This document shows positions 48,519-61,053 of a stretch of 64,000 bases of DNA, piece by piece. The stretch's first letter is position 1; every line of letters begins with the position of its first letter. The notes under the pieces were generated by a model, which worked only from the letters and a program-made list of their open reading frames with translations, did not search any database and was not told the DNA's origin. This DNA comes from Bimuria novae-zelandiae CBS 107.79 (lineage: Eukaryota; Ascomycota; Dothideomycetes; Pleosporales; Didymosphaeriaceae). Location of the stretch: contig ML976669.1 in assembly GCA_010015655.1 (NCBI GenBank), forward strand, positions 552,138 to 616,137, in the 5' to 3' direction. A program made the translations under genes and the position numbers.

Positions 48519-50586
48519 TTCGGCATACGGCGAACACGCAGCAAAGAACCATGTCCTGTATGTGGAAATCTGATCCGAGGTTTTCCTTGCAAATTCCTCG
48601 ACGAATCACCGATATCGTTCAACTACATCGCACGGTCTTCTGACGCTGGCTGCATCTACTGTGCGGCCCTCAAGAAGGGCATTTTGGCGTGCTTGCCAAA
48701 AGATGTCACGCGCGTTGACATGGTTGGACTCCATTCTTGGCGTGGTCCTTTATACATCAACGTGACCGCGTTCGCCAAAAATGAACTTGTGACCAGATGC
48801 ATCGAATATTACAGCACAGACCGTAAGTCTGCTTATTCTAAACGGCCTATTATCTATTAGAATATCAAAATTGACTGGACTTCTAGATGACTCTCACAGA
48901 CGTTGCTCGCTGATACCGTTATCACAACACGTTTCTACTACCGTTTCACTAGAAGCACACTCTAAAATGGCACGCCAATGGTTGAACTACTGCCTGCAGC
49001 ACCACGATGTGCATCTCTGTCCTGCAAACACACATCAACGGCTTCCCACTCGCGTTATATGCGTAGGCAGTCCCGGATCAAGTCCATTCCTACATGAGCC
49101 ATGTAATGGCGAGAGGGGTTGCTGGGTCGCGCTCAGTTATCGTTGGGGTAGGCAAAACTCTTCAACGACTCTAAAGAACCTTCGAGAAAAGAAAGAAGGT
49201 TTCGATCTCGAACAACTCCCGAAAACGATCAGAGATGCAGTCGTCGTGACCCGAGGGCTTGGGGTACAGTATCTCTGGGTTGATGCAATCTGCATTGTCC
49301 AAAACGAAGAAACACCGTGGATCTGGAAGCGAGAAGCTGCCGAAATGTGTTCTGTCTACGAAAACGCTCTGCTCACAATCGCCGCGATCGACAATGAGCA
49401 CAGCGATACGGGCCTTTCTTCCATTGATCCGCGCCGTCAGGCAGTCCAGCTCGACTTGAAGAGTTCCTACATCCCAGCGATGTCGATTTTCGCTAGGCAA
49501 AGTCATGCCTTGGGGTATTATGGTTTCATGTCCAGCGGGCGTCAGAATATACACCATTCGTACGGTTTCGGTGATAGCGCTCTAGGGCTTCTAGATAATC
49601 GAGGATGGACGCTACAAGAAATCACACTCTCCCCTCGGATCTTGTGGTTTAGCACATGTGAGCTTGGATTTTCGTGCCCCGCAGGTAGGGTATGCGAATG
49701 TCAGCGGGAATTCAATCACTCGAAAGTCCCGATAAAGAAATCGTTCAACCATGTGAGGAGAAACCACCCCGAGCTTCACGTACAGACACTTGTTGACTCT
49801 GTGCCCCGACGACCCACCATACATGACCCCGAACTTCAAGGAGGTAGCTCGCAAACATGGATGATACATTGGCTTGATATTGTTGAAGACTTCACAGCAA
49901 GGAACCTCACCAGAGCTACAGATCGACTGCCTGCACTCCATGGACTGATCACCGCCATACAAAAGCGCATCGGAGGCGAGTGTGTAGCCGGTCTCTGGGT
50001 GTCAGATCTGCCACGCCAACTTCTATGGCATGCCGCAGACGTTGGTCGCGTCCCGGTAGATATGAATGCATGCTACCCAGAGTACGCTCCTTCGTGGTCA
50101 TGGGCATCTGTCTTGCGAGCCATCACATGGACCGAACATACAGAAAGGGAGATGGCATGGACCATCGTCAGCTCACACTTCACCGCCAGCGACAACTACG
50201 TCCTGGGTTCTGGCACAGGTTCTATTATCATCCGTGGTTATGTTTTGCCTGCGCTGGTGGAAGGACTCATTTTATACTCCCGTGACAAGATAGACGTATT
50301 CGCTCGGTACGACACGCAGGTGAAGCTAGATGGACGCGCCGACTGTTATCTCTGGGATCATTTGAAGAAAAAGGTATTATTTATTATGGTCGCAGAATTG
50401 GCGAGGGTTGAGCACGACACTGGGACCAACACTTGGACTAAGTATACCGCCACGGCGCTTCTTCTTGAACCCGTCTCGCAAATGGCGGAAACTTTTCGCA
50501 GGTTAGGCCTCGTGGATCATGTGGACCTGGGTAACTGGGGAGCGTGGAGACCAAGTCTATTAGAGCGGACAATCACGCTGACTTGA
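48519..50586 (+). CDS. HET-domain protein (heterokaryon incompatibility type)
   Basis: Exon 48519-48822 (open from the preceding TAG; true start not identified, possibly in a further 5' exon) is spliced through a GTAAGT donor to 48887-50586. The N-terminal exon has Cys pairs CPVCGNLIRGFPC and CIYC, common ahead of HET domains. The HET domain shows its three blocks: WVALSYRWGR, LGVQYLWVDAICIVQNE and LLDNRGWTLQEITLSPRILW. A C-terminal region with CYPEYAPSWSWASVLRAI is the usual PSWSW segment. The frame is intact for about 667 residues. HET proteins trigger cell death on recognition of non-self partners. The specific partner is unknown. Confidence 0.88.
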
Positions 50587-50912
50587 GTGTGCGCAACAAC
50601 CACCACTAAAATCAACACTCGCCTAATCGCTGATCGGACGGAGATCTATACAAAGCAGAACTTTTGTAACAAAGCAAAGTGCAAAGCTGGTGGCTGAGCC
50701 GTTCTCCAAGCACAACCATGTCTTTGTCTCTCTCCCACCTCGCCTACCAAACAACAGCATTCGTCAATTCGCACACTCCTGCGCATGCGCATCGATATTT
50801 CTACCCACCAAAATAGCGATTCATCCCAAGCACCAAACCTCGTCAAGTTCGCACCATCCTACGACGCCGCTGCCTCGCGTTACCCCAAACACCAATCGCA
50901 CTTCGAGATAAC
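50587..50912. other. Intergenic
   Basis: About 325 bp downstream of the HET gene; C-rich toward its 3' end, like a promoter. No gene seen. Confidence 0.4.
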
Positions 50913-51209
50913 ATGCCCACACACTCCCGATCCACGCGACCAATCCCAATCCCCCTCATCGACGTAACAACCTCGCACCTCCTCACCGCACCGCAACCCT
51001 CCCTCCACGACTCTCTCTTCTTCGCCATCTACATCGGCCTCATCGTCTGCTTCGTCGACGGCGCTGTTCTCATCGGCTGGGTGACCGGCGTAGCAGTCGC
51101 TATCACGGGGCTGTGGCTGGCGTGGGTATCATATTGCACCTTGAAAAGCGAGGTTATGGCAGCATTTAATCTATTGTATGGGAGGCCGCAGGAAAGAGGG
51201 AGAGGTTGA
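50913..51209 (+). CDS. Small two-TM membrane protein, hypothetical
   Basis: A single-exon frame of 98 codons from an ATG in a C-rich context. Residues ~33-77 form two adjacent hydrophobic helices (SLFFAIYIGLIVCFVDGAVL, WVTGVAVAITGLWLAWVSY), flanked by a Pro-rich N-terminus and a basic C-terminus (GRPQERGRG). No family recognised. The hydrophobic periodicity and upstream promoter-like sequence favour a real small gene, but chance cannot be excluded. Confidence 0.4.
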   Translation: MPTHSRSTRPIPIPLIDVTTSHLLTAPQPSLHDSLFFAIYIGLIVCFVDGAVLIGWVTGVAVAITGLWLAWVSYCTLKSEVMAAFNLLYGRPQERGRG

Positions 51210-51354
51210 AAATGTCATCTGCTCAGTGTAACTAAGCGTGATTAAACAGTGTTAGGGAAGTAGACGAGGACAACATAGAGGCGGTAGACGAGGTCCGACA
51301 ATCTAGTAGAATGATATAGGGTATCAAAGCCTTTCGCTTGGTATTGGACATGCA

Positions 51355-54300
51355 CTATTTGCCCTTTGAGGGTTTGCTCTTCTTCTTCTTCCCGCCTTCC
51401 TTGAACTTCTCGGCTTCCTTGTACGCCTCGTCTACGGCCTCGCCTGCCTTCCGCTTGTTGGCCTTGCCCGTCTTCACGCTGACGGTTGTGCTGACTTGGC
51501 TGCCCTTCTTAGCGGCATCGCGGACTTGGCGCTCAGCGTCCGTCCAGTCAGTGGCGCCGGCTCCGATTTCGTACCTTAAATTTAGTGTTATCATACATTC
51601 AGACTACGTCGTACCAGGACTGGGGTCATATGAGTGGTGTGTAAACTTACTTTCCAAGGGGAAGGGCATCAATCAAAGCCTTGGCCCTTTCCCTCTCTTC
51701 GTTCAGAACCTCGTTACCACCTTCCCGCAGCTCCTCATCGAGGTTCTTCTCGAGAGGCTGGAAGCGCTGCGCCGCACCGCCTTCAGCGTCGTCGTCGAGA
51801 CCATTCGTCTCGACTTCCATAGCTTGGGGCATCGTCTCCTCGACGGCGCCCTCGACTATGCTGCGGAACGACGTAGCGACCTTGCGCATGACCTTCACGA
51901 ACATGGCGAGCAATTGGCTGTTGTTAAGACCCAGTTCCTTCTCCACGTCGGAAAAATCTTTCCGTTGAAGACCAATTGCGAGCAGTATCGCCGTTTGGAC
52001 TCCGCTTAGTTTGACCTGGCCCTTCAACCGGCCTGTGAAGTAGAGCTGAGCGATGGTGGGTAGCATATCGAGGATAACGTGGTAGTCGAGCATGTTGTTG
52101 GCGTACGAATCGAGGCGCTTGAGATCGTAGGCGCTAAGGAGCCCATCAAGCTCCGCTTTGGTGATGGATTTTGGAGCAAGGTCGGCATCCAGTCGTGATC
52201 CGGCTGACGCCGACTCGTCTATAGATAGAGAGGTTATAGCAGGGAACGTTCTGAACTGGTAAGAGAGAAGGTTAAGAAAGCGCTTGTGGAAATCTTTTGC
52301 GAAAGCAGCCACCCAGCTGCCATCGGAGGAAGTCGTCTCGAGCGATCGTAGCATTACGCAGGTATGCTCCCCCGTGAGCTCGTTAGCGGTTTGTCGAAGG
52401 TAGACGGGAACGAATGACGCTCGTTTCCAGAACTTGTGTAGTTGTTGGGTTAGACCATAAGAGACGCCGACCCAGTCGAGCTGTGGTGCCTTGAGTTCCG
52501 GAAGTCGAGCGAAGAGCGGAGGCATGTCCTTCGCTTCTCTGACCTTCACGTCGTCCTTCAAAAGCGTAGCCTTTTCTAGTTCTTCCTCGGTCACCCTCCG
52601 CATACTTTCGATTTCCTTTGGTTCTGTCTCCGAAAGACTGGCAAGCTTGCCGTCGTAGAAGTCGACGAGTAGCTCTAATGCTCGCGAACCGTAGCCCATA
52701 CTCACATAATCAGGGTTTGTTGCTATTCGTATTACGCGTGCACCAGACAGACCCGCAAAGTTTTCGTCCTGAAATTGCTGTGACACCAGCCATGGTATCA
52801 AGTCCCCACCAGCGCGCTGTCCCCGGTTGAGGCTGCTAAGCACACTTTCTCTGCTGATTTGACCCTCAAGGGCTACTTGAATCACGCACAGTGGTTCCGG
52901 AAGCTTGTTATCTTCCGTCACTGGTGGGACAAGGACAAAGAGCTGATGCGCAGGCGCGTCAGACATAAGTTGGAGGTCATTGGGCGAGTTCTTGTAGTGG
53001 CTCGCTACGTAAAGAGCCATCATCTTCTGTAGAAACTTCTCCGCTGCGGCGTTGAAGGAAAACAGGGTATCCCGGTTCACGTGAAGAAGCTGGCATTCGG
53101 AAGGATGCGGGCATCCTTGCGTGCCCATTTTTGATCGTGGGAGAGTGGCATCGAGGCACAAGACGGCATTGAGCCAAGATTCAACGGCGTCGCCTTGCGC
53201 GTATCGAATGGGTTCGGAAAGAGTGATCTCGCGCAGGGAACGACCGGCCATTGATGTCTCGGTGCCGTCTTTGGACCCCTTGCCTGTCGAACGGTCAATG
53301 ACATGGTCAGCACCATTTGCTCGGCCACGCGACTGTTCTCGCAATTGCTGAATGAGCTTCAGAGATAGCGATCGTCCAGTGCCCTCGTAGCCATTGATGG
53401 TAGAGGCCATGAAAACGAGGTACGGGCCCATCAGCTTCCTCACCAAAGGAAGTGGTATAGCAGCTGCCTCGTCAATGACGACCAGTTCGGCCTGTCCAAG
53501 GGTATATGCGTCTTGAGGCTGGATGTACTGGATTGTTTGTCGGTGTTGTCGGTGCACATTAACGCGTACAATAGCTTTGTTGAAATCCGGGTTCGTTGAT
53601 TGCATTATGGTGTAGTCCTGATGATCCATGTAACCCAGCGCATCGAATCCCTTGAAAACAAACTCAAACAGGGTTTTCAAGTTCTCGGGGCTAGGAGAGG
53701 TAATGAAGATGTTGGAATAGCCGTGTGCGATGGCAGCCGCCACAGCTACGCCCAACGCTGCAGACTTTCCGCGACCACGAGCAGCAGTCAGCGTTACCGT
53801 GCTCTGGAGCGTCTTCTCCGCGATTGCATCCACAAATGTAAGTAGTGCCTTCGCCTGGTCTACCGTTTTTGCGAGCTTGACGAGGTCGCCAACCGGCGGC
53901 GTGTCGGCCAAGGACTCTTTGATCTCTTCCAGCTCCTTCGCTTTCGGCGTTTTCCCTTCAGACTTTGGATCCGGTGGCGGTAATTGCTTTACATGCTTGC
54001 CGCCTGATATGGGAAGCACGTTGAGTTCGTCGTCCACAACCAAGCAGGACTCGCATTTGCCAAGCGACAAAATGAATCTCTCATTGAAGCGCGCAACAAC
54101 GTCACTGTGCGCTTCCGTCCGGTATCGCGAGTGAACGTCCATGGACAACGTGTACAGCTGCTTCAAGCTGTTCATGCCCTTCAGCAGTAGTATCACCAGC
54201 CCGCCACCTTCTACCGTTTCTATTGTCCGCGCGAGCAGGTTCGGCGTGATTCCTTCGAAATCCTGCAATATACACATGCCGTAGGTGTTACCCAGGATCT

Positions 54301-54740
54301 TTTCTGTCTCCTTGTAGTAAACATATCGGACGTTCTGCGTCGAAACGAATAGCTCGAAGGGGTCTTCGGTGTCGACATCGCGGATGCCTCTCTTGATCTC
54401 ATTTTTGATCTTCTTTTCGCGCTTCTTTCGGTGACTGCGCATGCCCATTAGCCGTTGCGGACCCAGTGGGTGTTGCGCGATCTCACCTTGAAAAGCCCAG
54501 AAGCTGCTTCTTATATGCCCAGAGCACCGATTTGTTCAGCTTCACGTCCACGTTCAGCAGAATGTGGTACAGGTTGACTATGACATCCTTTTGACGGTCG
54601 CCGACGACCACGAAGAAGCTTCTTTTCTTCTCTTGCGCACCGTTGCGAATTAGAGCTGGTATCCGCGCGTCACTGTATTTCTATTAGCAAAACGTACAAT
54701 TCAACCTCGATTATCGCGCATACATGGCTTTCTTCGGCAT
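51355..54740 (-). CDS. KRE33: RNA cytidine acetyltransferase (Kre33/NAT10)
   Basis: Four exons: 54740-54724 (17 nt), 54672-54487, 54434-51651 and 51574-51355, totalling 1,068 residues (yeast Kre33 1,056). It starts MPKKAIDARIPALIRNGAQE and continues KKRSFFVVVGDRQKDVIVNL and LLGFSSHRKKREKKIKNEIK. The RecD-like helicase module has Walker A GRGKS (288-292) and DEAAAIPLP (389-397). The GNAT acetyltransferase module has RIATNPDYVSMGYGSRALEL (about 637-656). A C-terminal tRNA-binding and Lys-rich tail (KKKKSKPSKGK) follows. The enzyme makes N4-acetylcytidine in 18S rRNA and, with Tan1, in tRNA Ser/Leu, and is required for small-subunit biogenesis in the nucleolus. The 17-nt first coding exon is needed to supply the conserved N-terminus. 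All phases match. Confidence 0.96.
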
Positions 54741-55489
54741 CTTGGCCACTGCGCAAGCTTCCCCGCCGCCGCCCACGGATCGCGACTGCTATATCTCGGC
54801 GCAAGGTGCTTCGGCAGGTTATTGCGTGAAAATTCACGAGAGTGGTGTGGACCAGCAGGCCTTGTATCGTATATGCTGGGGTTGTACGGGTGGATTTGCG
54901 CGCAGACGGCGAAGTTGTTCGTCGAAAAATGTTAGCGACTGCGGACCAATCGTCGAATTTTGCCGCCGGGGTGCGCTACACCGCCTTCCCTTTACGTCAT
55001 CCCACTGTACCGCTTTTGCGATTCGTCTCTCACCCTTAATTACTCCTCCATAATCCTGGTTATCTATCTACATGGAACACTTTATATTAAGCTCATATTG
55101 TAACTTTTCTGTACGAGCGTACTCGAACTTAGCGCCGGATGCTTGCCTTCCTGTTCTCTGTATCGTCCCATGGCCCTGTCTCTACCTATGGATTCCACCT
55201 GCAGTGGTAAGATGTCCGCCATCTCCCGCGTTAATTACCTAGGGTTGCATTCATTGCAGGCGCCTCTATTTGTCGCGAAGAGTACAACGGGACCAAACCA
55301 ACCACAGGTCCTCTTACCCCCCAAGGCTAAGCAATGTTCCATCCATATAGGGTCTCCACGCCCGCCCTGACACCATTTTGCTATGTTGATACAGAGCAAC
55401 CGTTTTTGGATACAGTGGATCTCCTTGATCAAATCGATTCCCAGATGGGTACTAGTGAAGGCGTTTAGGAGGGAAGCGAAACCCTTCTC
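54741..55489. other. Intergenic
   Basis: About 750 bp upstream of KRE33 and downstream of the hydrolase remnant, with no supported gene. Confidence 0.4.
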
Positions 55490-56892
55490 TTACAGCTGCG
55501 CACTCGCCTTCCCGTAATAAGCCCGACTCGACTTAGCTTTGGTCTCTATCATCAATCTTGCCTCCTTGGGGGTCAAGTTGGTGAGTGCCTTCACGTCTCT
55601 TGCGCTTTCCTTTAGTTCCTCCACCTCAAACCAGCTCCCCTTGCTATGCAAGTCATTCTTTTCCACCATGTCTTTGCAAGCGCGTCCCCAACACTCAAAG
55701 ACATGCGCCGAGTGCGGCATCTTGGGTAAAATGAAGGGCCAGTAATGTGGCATTGCCTCATACTGATTCCAGAGAACGCACGCGCCATCTCTCGCCGCTG
55801 TCTGCGCAACTATCATTGCTGAATCGGCCATGCGCTCCTGGCCCACGCCAAACCACATTGGTGGAGAACCTGCCCAGGACTTAGCGGTACATACGCTCAC
55901 CATCGGATGTGCAAAGAGCGACGCTCCAACATAAAGCTCTTCCCGTGGTGGATTGCTTGGCCAGATGGCGTCGGTGGGGAAGTCTGCCTTGAGATATGGC
56001 GGAGAGTCGCTCCAGATGTCGAAGTCGCGATTCGCCTCCCAACTCGGCAGACACAACGAAATGCCGGCTTGTGGACTGAGAATCGCAATACCAGCAGGCA
56101 TAGGAACGGGGTCGAAGGTCTGGCCATGAAAGGTGATGCTTCGAGAACGGAGCTGGAGGAGCACTTGTAAAAGGCCAAGAATGATACTCGCGCCTGCACT
56201 TTCACCAGCCAGGACAATGGCAGAGGATGAAACCGCCTCATGGAAAGCGCCCGGCGGTGGACGCAGAAGCGAGAGATAAATGTGAAAGAGATCGAGAATC
56301 TGGTTTGGAAACGTTGATTGTGGGGCCAACCGGTAGTCGAGAACGATGACACGTCCACCGCTTTCTTTGGAGAGTCTGGTCGCGGTGGGACGCGAGGAAC
56401 CAAGGCCATTGCTGCTATACGCGGCGTGTCAGTCATCGCATTGAGCATATCCGGTGCATACCACGCTTACAAAAAGCCACCCCCGTGCACAAAGACAACA
56501 GTACAGTTACTTTGCGCATCGCTTTTTAGTGCATCGAAGCGAGACTTTGGCGTGTCTTCTTCGGTCGCCACTGGACTGCGTTTGATTGAAACCTACTCCG
56601 CTACAATAGGTGCTGGCTCGAGTGCCAGAGAGAGTGGTAAGGTATTGTCATTAGCTAGATTGCGAACTGCAGCTTCCACAGCGTTTCGAGCATCGTCTTC
56701 GGGAGGTAGAGGGAGTGTAACTGGACTTGTCCACACTGAAGGCGGAGGCCCTCGGTCTTGTCTGGATGCCTCTTGTCTTGAAGCCAGTCCTTTCGTTGTG
56801 GCATATGCGGCTCTCATGACCTTGCGCACCTTGATGAGGGTACTAGCCACAAGCTCTGCATTTGACGGCGCCATTGGTACACTCCCACGCAT
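55490..56892 (-). pseudogene. Alpha/beta hydrolase (esterase/lipase, HGGG type) with in-frame TAG
   Basis: Two exons, 56892-56471 and 56414-55490, join in phase (449 codons including the terminal stop). Signature elements of the hormone-sensitive-lipase-like group are all present: oxyanion motif FVHGGGF, VIVLDYRLAPQSTFPNQIL, nucleophile elbow LAGESAGASI, an acid region GVGQERMADSA and EAMPHYWPF near the histidine. One lesion is seen: TAG at 56593-56595 in exon 1, between PAPIVAE and VSIKRSPVATEE, with the frame continuing normally on both sides and no splice signals to remove it. CAG-to-TAG is the simplest origin. Either a recent pseudogene, a strain-specific null or read-through. Substrate unknown; homologues hydrolyse acetyl and short acyl esters, often in secondary metabolism. 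Confidence 0.75.
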
Positions 56893-58300
56893 CTAAGCTG
56901 ACTGCTATGATACAGGTTATCGTCGATCGTCTGTCGCAGGAGAATGAAAGACGCAGGTACTAACGGCCTCGCATGGCAAGATTGCAAAGAGCACGTGAAG
57001 TGTCACAAGCTGATTAAGCAGTCTTATCCCGCTCCAACTGACCTGAGCAGTGAGTACCAATCCCACCTTCCAAGGTTGTTGACCTTTGACTTTACCGCTG
57101 AAGTAGCTCAAGCCGCCTTCCACAATCAGCATCAGCTACATCGCAAGAGCGCGAACCAGTGTTTACTCCTTCAGCATGGATGTCGCAAATCTATCGCTAC
57201 GTCATACTTCCCACCCTCACTCCTAGACCTTATACATTCTTTTTGGAAATAATCTGCTGTTTTCAGCCCCAGTCGCATACTACGGGTAGTGTTGAGAAGG
57301 TCAGGGTTGTTCAACGGTTTCAATCGGGCTGTTCTTGAGCAACTCTCGGCTCTGAACAGAGACATGTTTCGGTCTCCGAAATATTAGCCGGGGAAAGTTA
57401 GGCATTCAACTCCGAAAAACTATCTTCCAATTGTGGCATAATTCTTCTGGGTTCTGCCTTTCCATGAGCAGATCGCGTTGTGCAGTGCTACCTGCTCAAA
57501 CGGGGTTCTTCGAGCGCTGGGTTTGTTCAGGTGGTGTAGTCCAGCGACATGGAATGACCTCCGTCGAACTCTTATCCAACCAACCGAACGGATCCGTGGA
57601 CGTCGCACTGCGTCTTTTGCGATCACATTGGCCGGTTCACCAAATTGGTAGGTGAAGTTTTCGATCGAGAAGACAGAGCCTCGGGCGATTATTAATTCTA
57701 TGGCATCACACTGGACTAGATAATGTTACGCTCCATGAACTCGCCTGACGCAACGATGAGTAGAGGACCCGATGGCGCACCTAATGCTCAAGACCAATCG
57801 GATACATCACCACTGGCATGGGAGGCGATGCCGTTGATGATTTTTGATTGCTCAGGCAAGAGTCGGAGGGGCTGAGATCGGTACATGACAGCCAAGTCAC
57901 AACTCCAAGGCAGAATCAACAACTCCCTGGCAGCAGGAGGTGATATAATTATTGCTTGTCCGTAAAAATCACGTCAGCTCACGCATATTGGCTAAAATAT
58001 GGATAGCTGCGATATGCTTGGTCCATAACTGACGTAAAAGTCATGGCCGTCACGGGCGAGCAATAATTGTGACACCTGTTCCTGGGACGTGTAATTTGTT
58101 TTACTGCATTCGGGGTGAAGAGTTGTCCCGAAAGAGCTTCTTCGTATGGTACTGGAGTCCTACTTGCGACACTTAGGTAGAATCACCGTCTTGTGATTCA
58201 AAAGGAACGTATCTTCGTCCAGGGGTTGAGCTTGACAATCGTCTCGTCATATTGCACTCCATCTTGCAGAACTCGGATCTGTGTTCAAATCTCATTCGAC
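56893..58300. other. Intergenic with a small hairpin element
   Basis: About 1.4 kb between divergent hydrolase and P450 loci. Contains the inverted-repeat element at 57947-58068. A frame at 56944-57252 has no recognisable motif. Confidence 0.4.
57947..58068. repeat. Miniature inverted-repeat hairpin (122 bp)
   Basis: Left arm AATTATTGCTTGTCCGT and right arm ACGGGCGAGCAATAATT are inverted copies with two mismatches. Inside them CACGTCAG and CTGACGT extend an imperfect stem. The unit is short, non-coding and AT-rich, 230 bp upstream of the P450 ATG. Confidence 0.6.
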
Positions 58301-60086
58301 ATGCATTTGAATATCGACAATACGAAGCGTGCGGTTGGCATGGGAATCCTACGGCTTTCATCATTTCACATCGGAATCGTGATTAGCGCTTCTATACTAC
58401 TGATCAGTGAACTTCTTACTAGGTCCGATGTACCATCTCTCACGTCACTACAGATCCTTTGCGTTTCCATCTACAGAGTGGTCTTTCATCCTCCTGCACG
58501 ATATCCTAGACCGTTCGTAGCCAAAATAACGGATGCCTATGCAGGATACCACGGCTGGATCGGCGACGTACACTTAGACGCGCACCAATTGCATAAGAAA
58601 TACGGCAAGTAGAATTTCGCCACATCTTCCCAGAAGACTAGCATGCTAATCATACCCACAGGCACTTTTGTGCGTTATGGCCCTAATCGCCTCCTTGTCA
58701 ATTCCGTGAATGGTCTCCGAGGTAATCGTTGTTCAAACTACATCCGAAGACAGCATAATTGACAACCAGTAGATATATACAGCCATGGCAAAAATGTGCA
58801 AAAGTCGACGACATACCTACCCATGGTACCCAGGAAAAACACTTGGAGCACATTGACCACGATTGATAAGCAGCACCACCGCTTCAAGCGCGGATTACTC
58901 CGCTCGCAACTGAGAAATCAGCAACTCGAAGAGTCTGAGCCGATGATGCTACAGTACATTCAGAAACTTTGCACGAAACTGAGCGAGGGAAGCACGTTGC
59001 AGGAAGCGAGCGAGCCCAGAGACATGGCTCAGTGGTGCGAATTCTTTACGGTAGATGTGATGGGTTCCTTTACGTTTGGAGAGGAACTAGGAATGCTTGA
59101 AAGCAGCGAGAACCACTTCGTCATGGATAAGCTCCATAAGTACAGTGGCATGATGGGAGTGTCCCTGCAAATACCCAGTCTTGCCAAACTCAAGCTAGAG
59201 CGGATACTTGGCTTTTTGACTACCTGGACAAGACCTCAAAGGCTCTGGAACGCATGGACTAGCGCCTTCGCTGCTAGAGTATTGAACACTGAACCGGGGT
59301 GTGCAAAGGGCATCTTTCCTCACATTGTAGCAGCACGAGATAGGAGAGGAAACCAGCTCAAAATTGAGGAACTATGGGCCGAAGGGTCCTTTTTGCTACT
59401 CGCAGGTACATTCACCATCTTGCGTGGGCACTCAGCATGACTAACGACGCTCAGGCTTCGAGACATCAGCTACCACTCTCGCCGCCCTCTTCTTCTACCT
59501 TGCACATAACCCGGGCGCCTACGCTCGACTAGAAGCAGAGATTCGAAGCACCTTTTCCAACCCGTCTGAGATTTGCACTGGCTCAAATCTTACATCGTGC
59601 GTCTATCTCGACGCTTGCATCAATGAAACCATGCGCATGTCACCCGCGACGCCCGGTTCCCCATTACGGGAGGTCCTACGCGGGGGCTTGGTCGTTGATG
59701 GCCAATTCGTTCCGCCAGGCATCGATGTTGGGTGTTGCATCTACGCGCTGCATCACCACCCAGAGTACTTTGAGGATCCAGATACGTTTATTCCTGAGCG
59801 TTGGATGGAGGCAAGAGATGAGAACGACACTAATTGGGAAGAGAGATTAGCAAGGTAACGCAAGATGTTTTCCCCGTTTTCGATTGGACCGCGGAGCTGT
59901 CCTGGGCGCCAATTCGCGATGATGGAGATTAGCCTTTTGATTGCGCGAGTCTTCTCGACCTTGTCATTTCAGCTCGCGGAAGAAGAGGTGGGGCGCCTGG
60001 ATGGCAAAAACGAATTTCAGTTGCGAGCGCATGTAACGTCTTCGGGGCGTGGACCCCTGTTGAGATTCAGGCGGAGAAATGAGTAG
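58301..60086 (+). pseudogene. Cytochrome P450 monooxygenase with in-frame TAA
   Basis: Exons 58301-58604, 58662-58721, 58770-59405 and 59455-60086 join in phase to 544 codons. An N-terminal membrane helix (GIVISASILLISEL) is followed by KKYGTFVRYGPNRLLVNSVN, helix-C-like WSTLTTIDKQHHRFKRGLLR, the I-helix motif AGFETSATTL, the ExxR motif ETMR, FIPERW and the heme loop FSIGPRSCPGRQF with Cys482. Intron 1 uses a GC donor (GCAAGT) with a CACAG acceptor. A TAA at 59856-59858 (codon 468, between ERLAR and RKMFSPF) truncates the protein 14 residues before the heme cysteine; CAA-to-TAA would explain it. Without heme binding the product would be inactive. Substrate unknown. Confidence 0.8.
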
Positions 60087-61053
60087 AAGGCAGAAAGGCA
60101 AGGATTGTGGGAAGGGGTAGGTAGAAGGCTTGTCGATTAACAACCTATTGATTACCTTATCGCAGACAGGGGATGAAGTTGCTCAATGATTTGCCGTCTC
60201 TTAAGCGGGTTTTGCGCACATGCGTGTTGGCAGCAGTTGAGTGGATTCGACGAGGATAATTTTGTGATCAGCGATGTGCATGTCGAGTGAACGGACCAAG
60301 CGTGCATACACGTTCACCTGGGGCAGTCAGCGACTGTAGTATTCGCACGAGAACGGAGTTCGCACAAGCCTTCCTAAGGACAGTCAAGGAAGGTTAAGAT
60401 ATGCTAAGAAAGCGTTAGCTCGCGGGACGGGACGTCTCCAGGGCTGTAAGAGGCGGGGAAAGTCTCCGAACGCCGAACACTGCGTGCAGCACGACATGAT
60501 TGGCGCAAGGCCGTGTCGTTGATATGAAATGATGAGAAGAATACGAGGGATGGGTCGGATAGTATGTAGTAATGCGCACACAGGGATTTGCAGCTGCAGG
60601 TGAGTATCAAGTCGAACGCCACTGCAACCATGTCAGCACACTCTTCAGTCCCTTCCTCAACAACTTCCTCATCATATCGCATCGACTTTGGAGGTCCTAT
60701 TCAATCCGCTGCATAGCGCACGTGTGACACAAAGCAGGCGGAGATCTTACCACACTCGAACCGTGCCATGCTGGTCGGCAATACCTTCGGCATGCCACCT
60801 CACACCTCTTGCATCACGCTGATCGCGGAAAGCGAAGAATTGAAGCGCAGTAAGACTCAAAAACAATGGCAGTAGATGAATCTTCATTCGATGTGGATAT
60901 GCCAGATTACCTAGCTACCTGCACGGGCGGGTAGCGGCCGCCTTTCGCTTGGGCTTACTGCGATTGGACGTGTTGGCATCACCCCTTACCTCCCTGTCGC
61001 TGGGGTAACCCACGCGCTTAATAGGGCGACCTGGACATGATCTACCTGCCTCC
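60087..61053. other. Convergent intergenic region
   Basis: About 970 bp between the P450 and the rhodopsin-like gene, which converge. No gene supported. Confidence 0.4.
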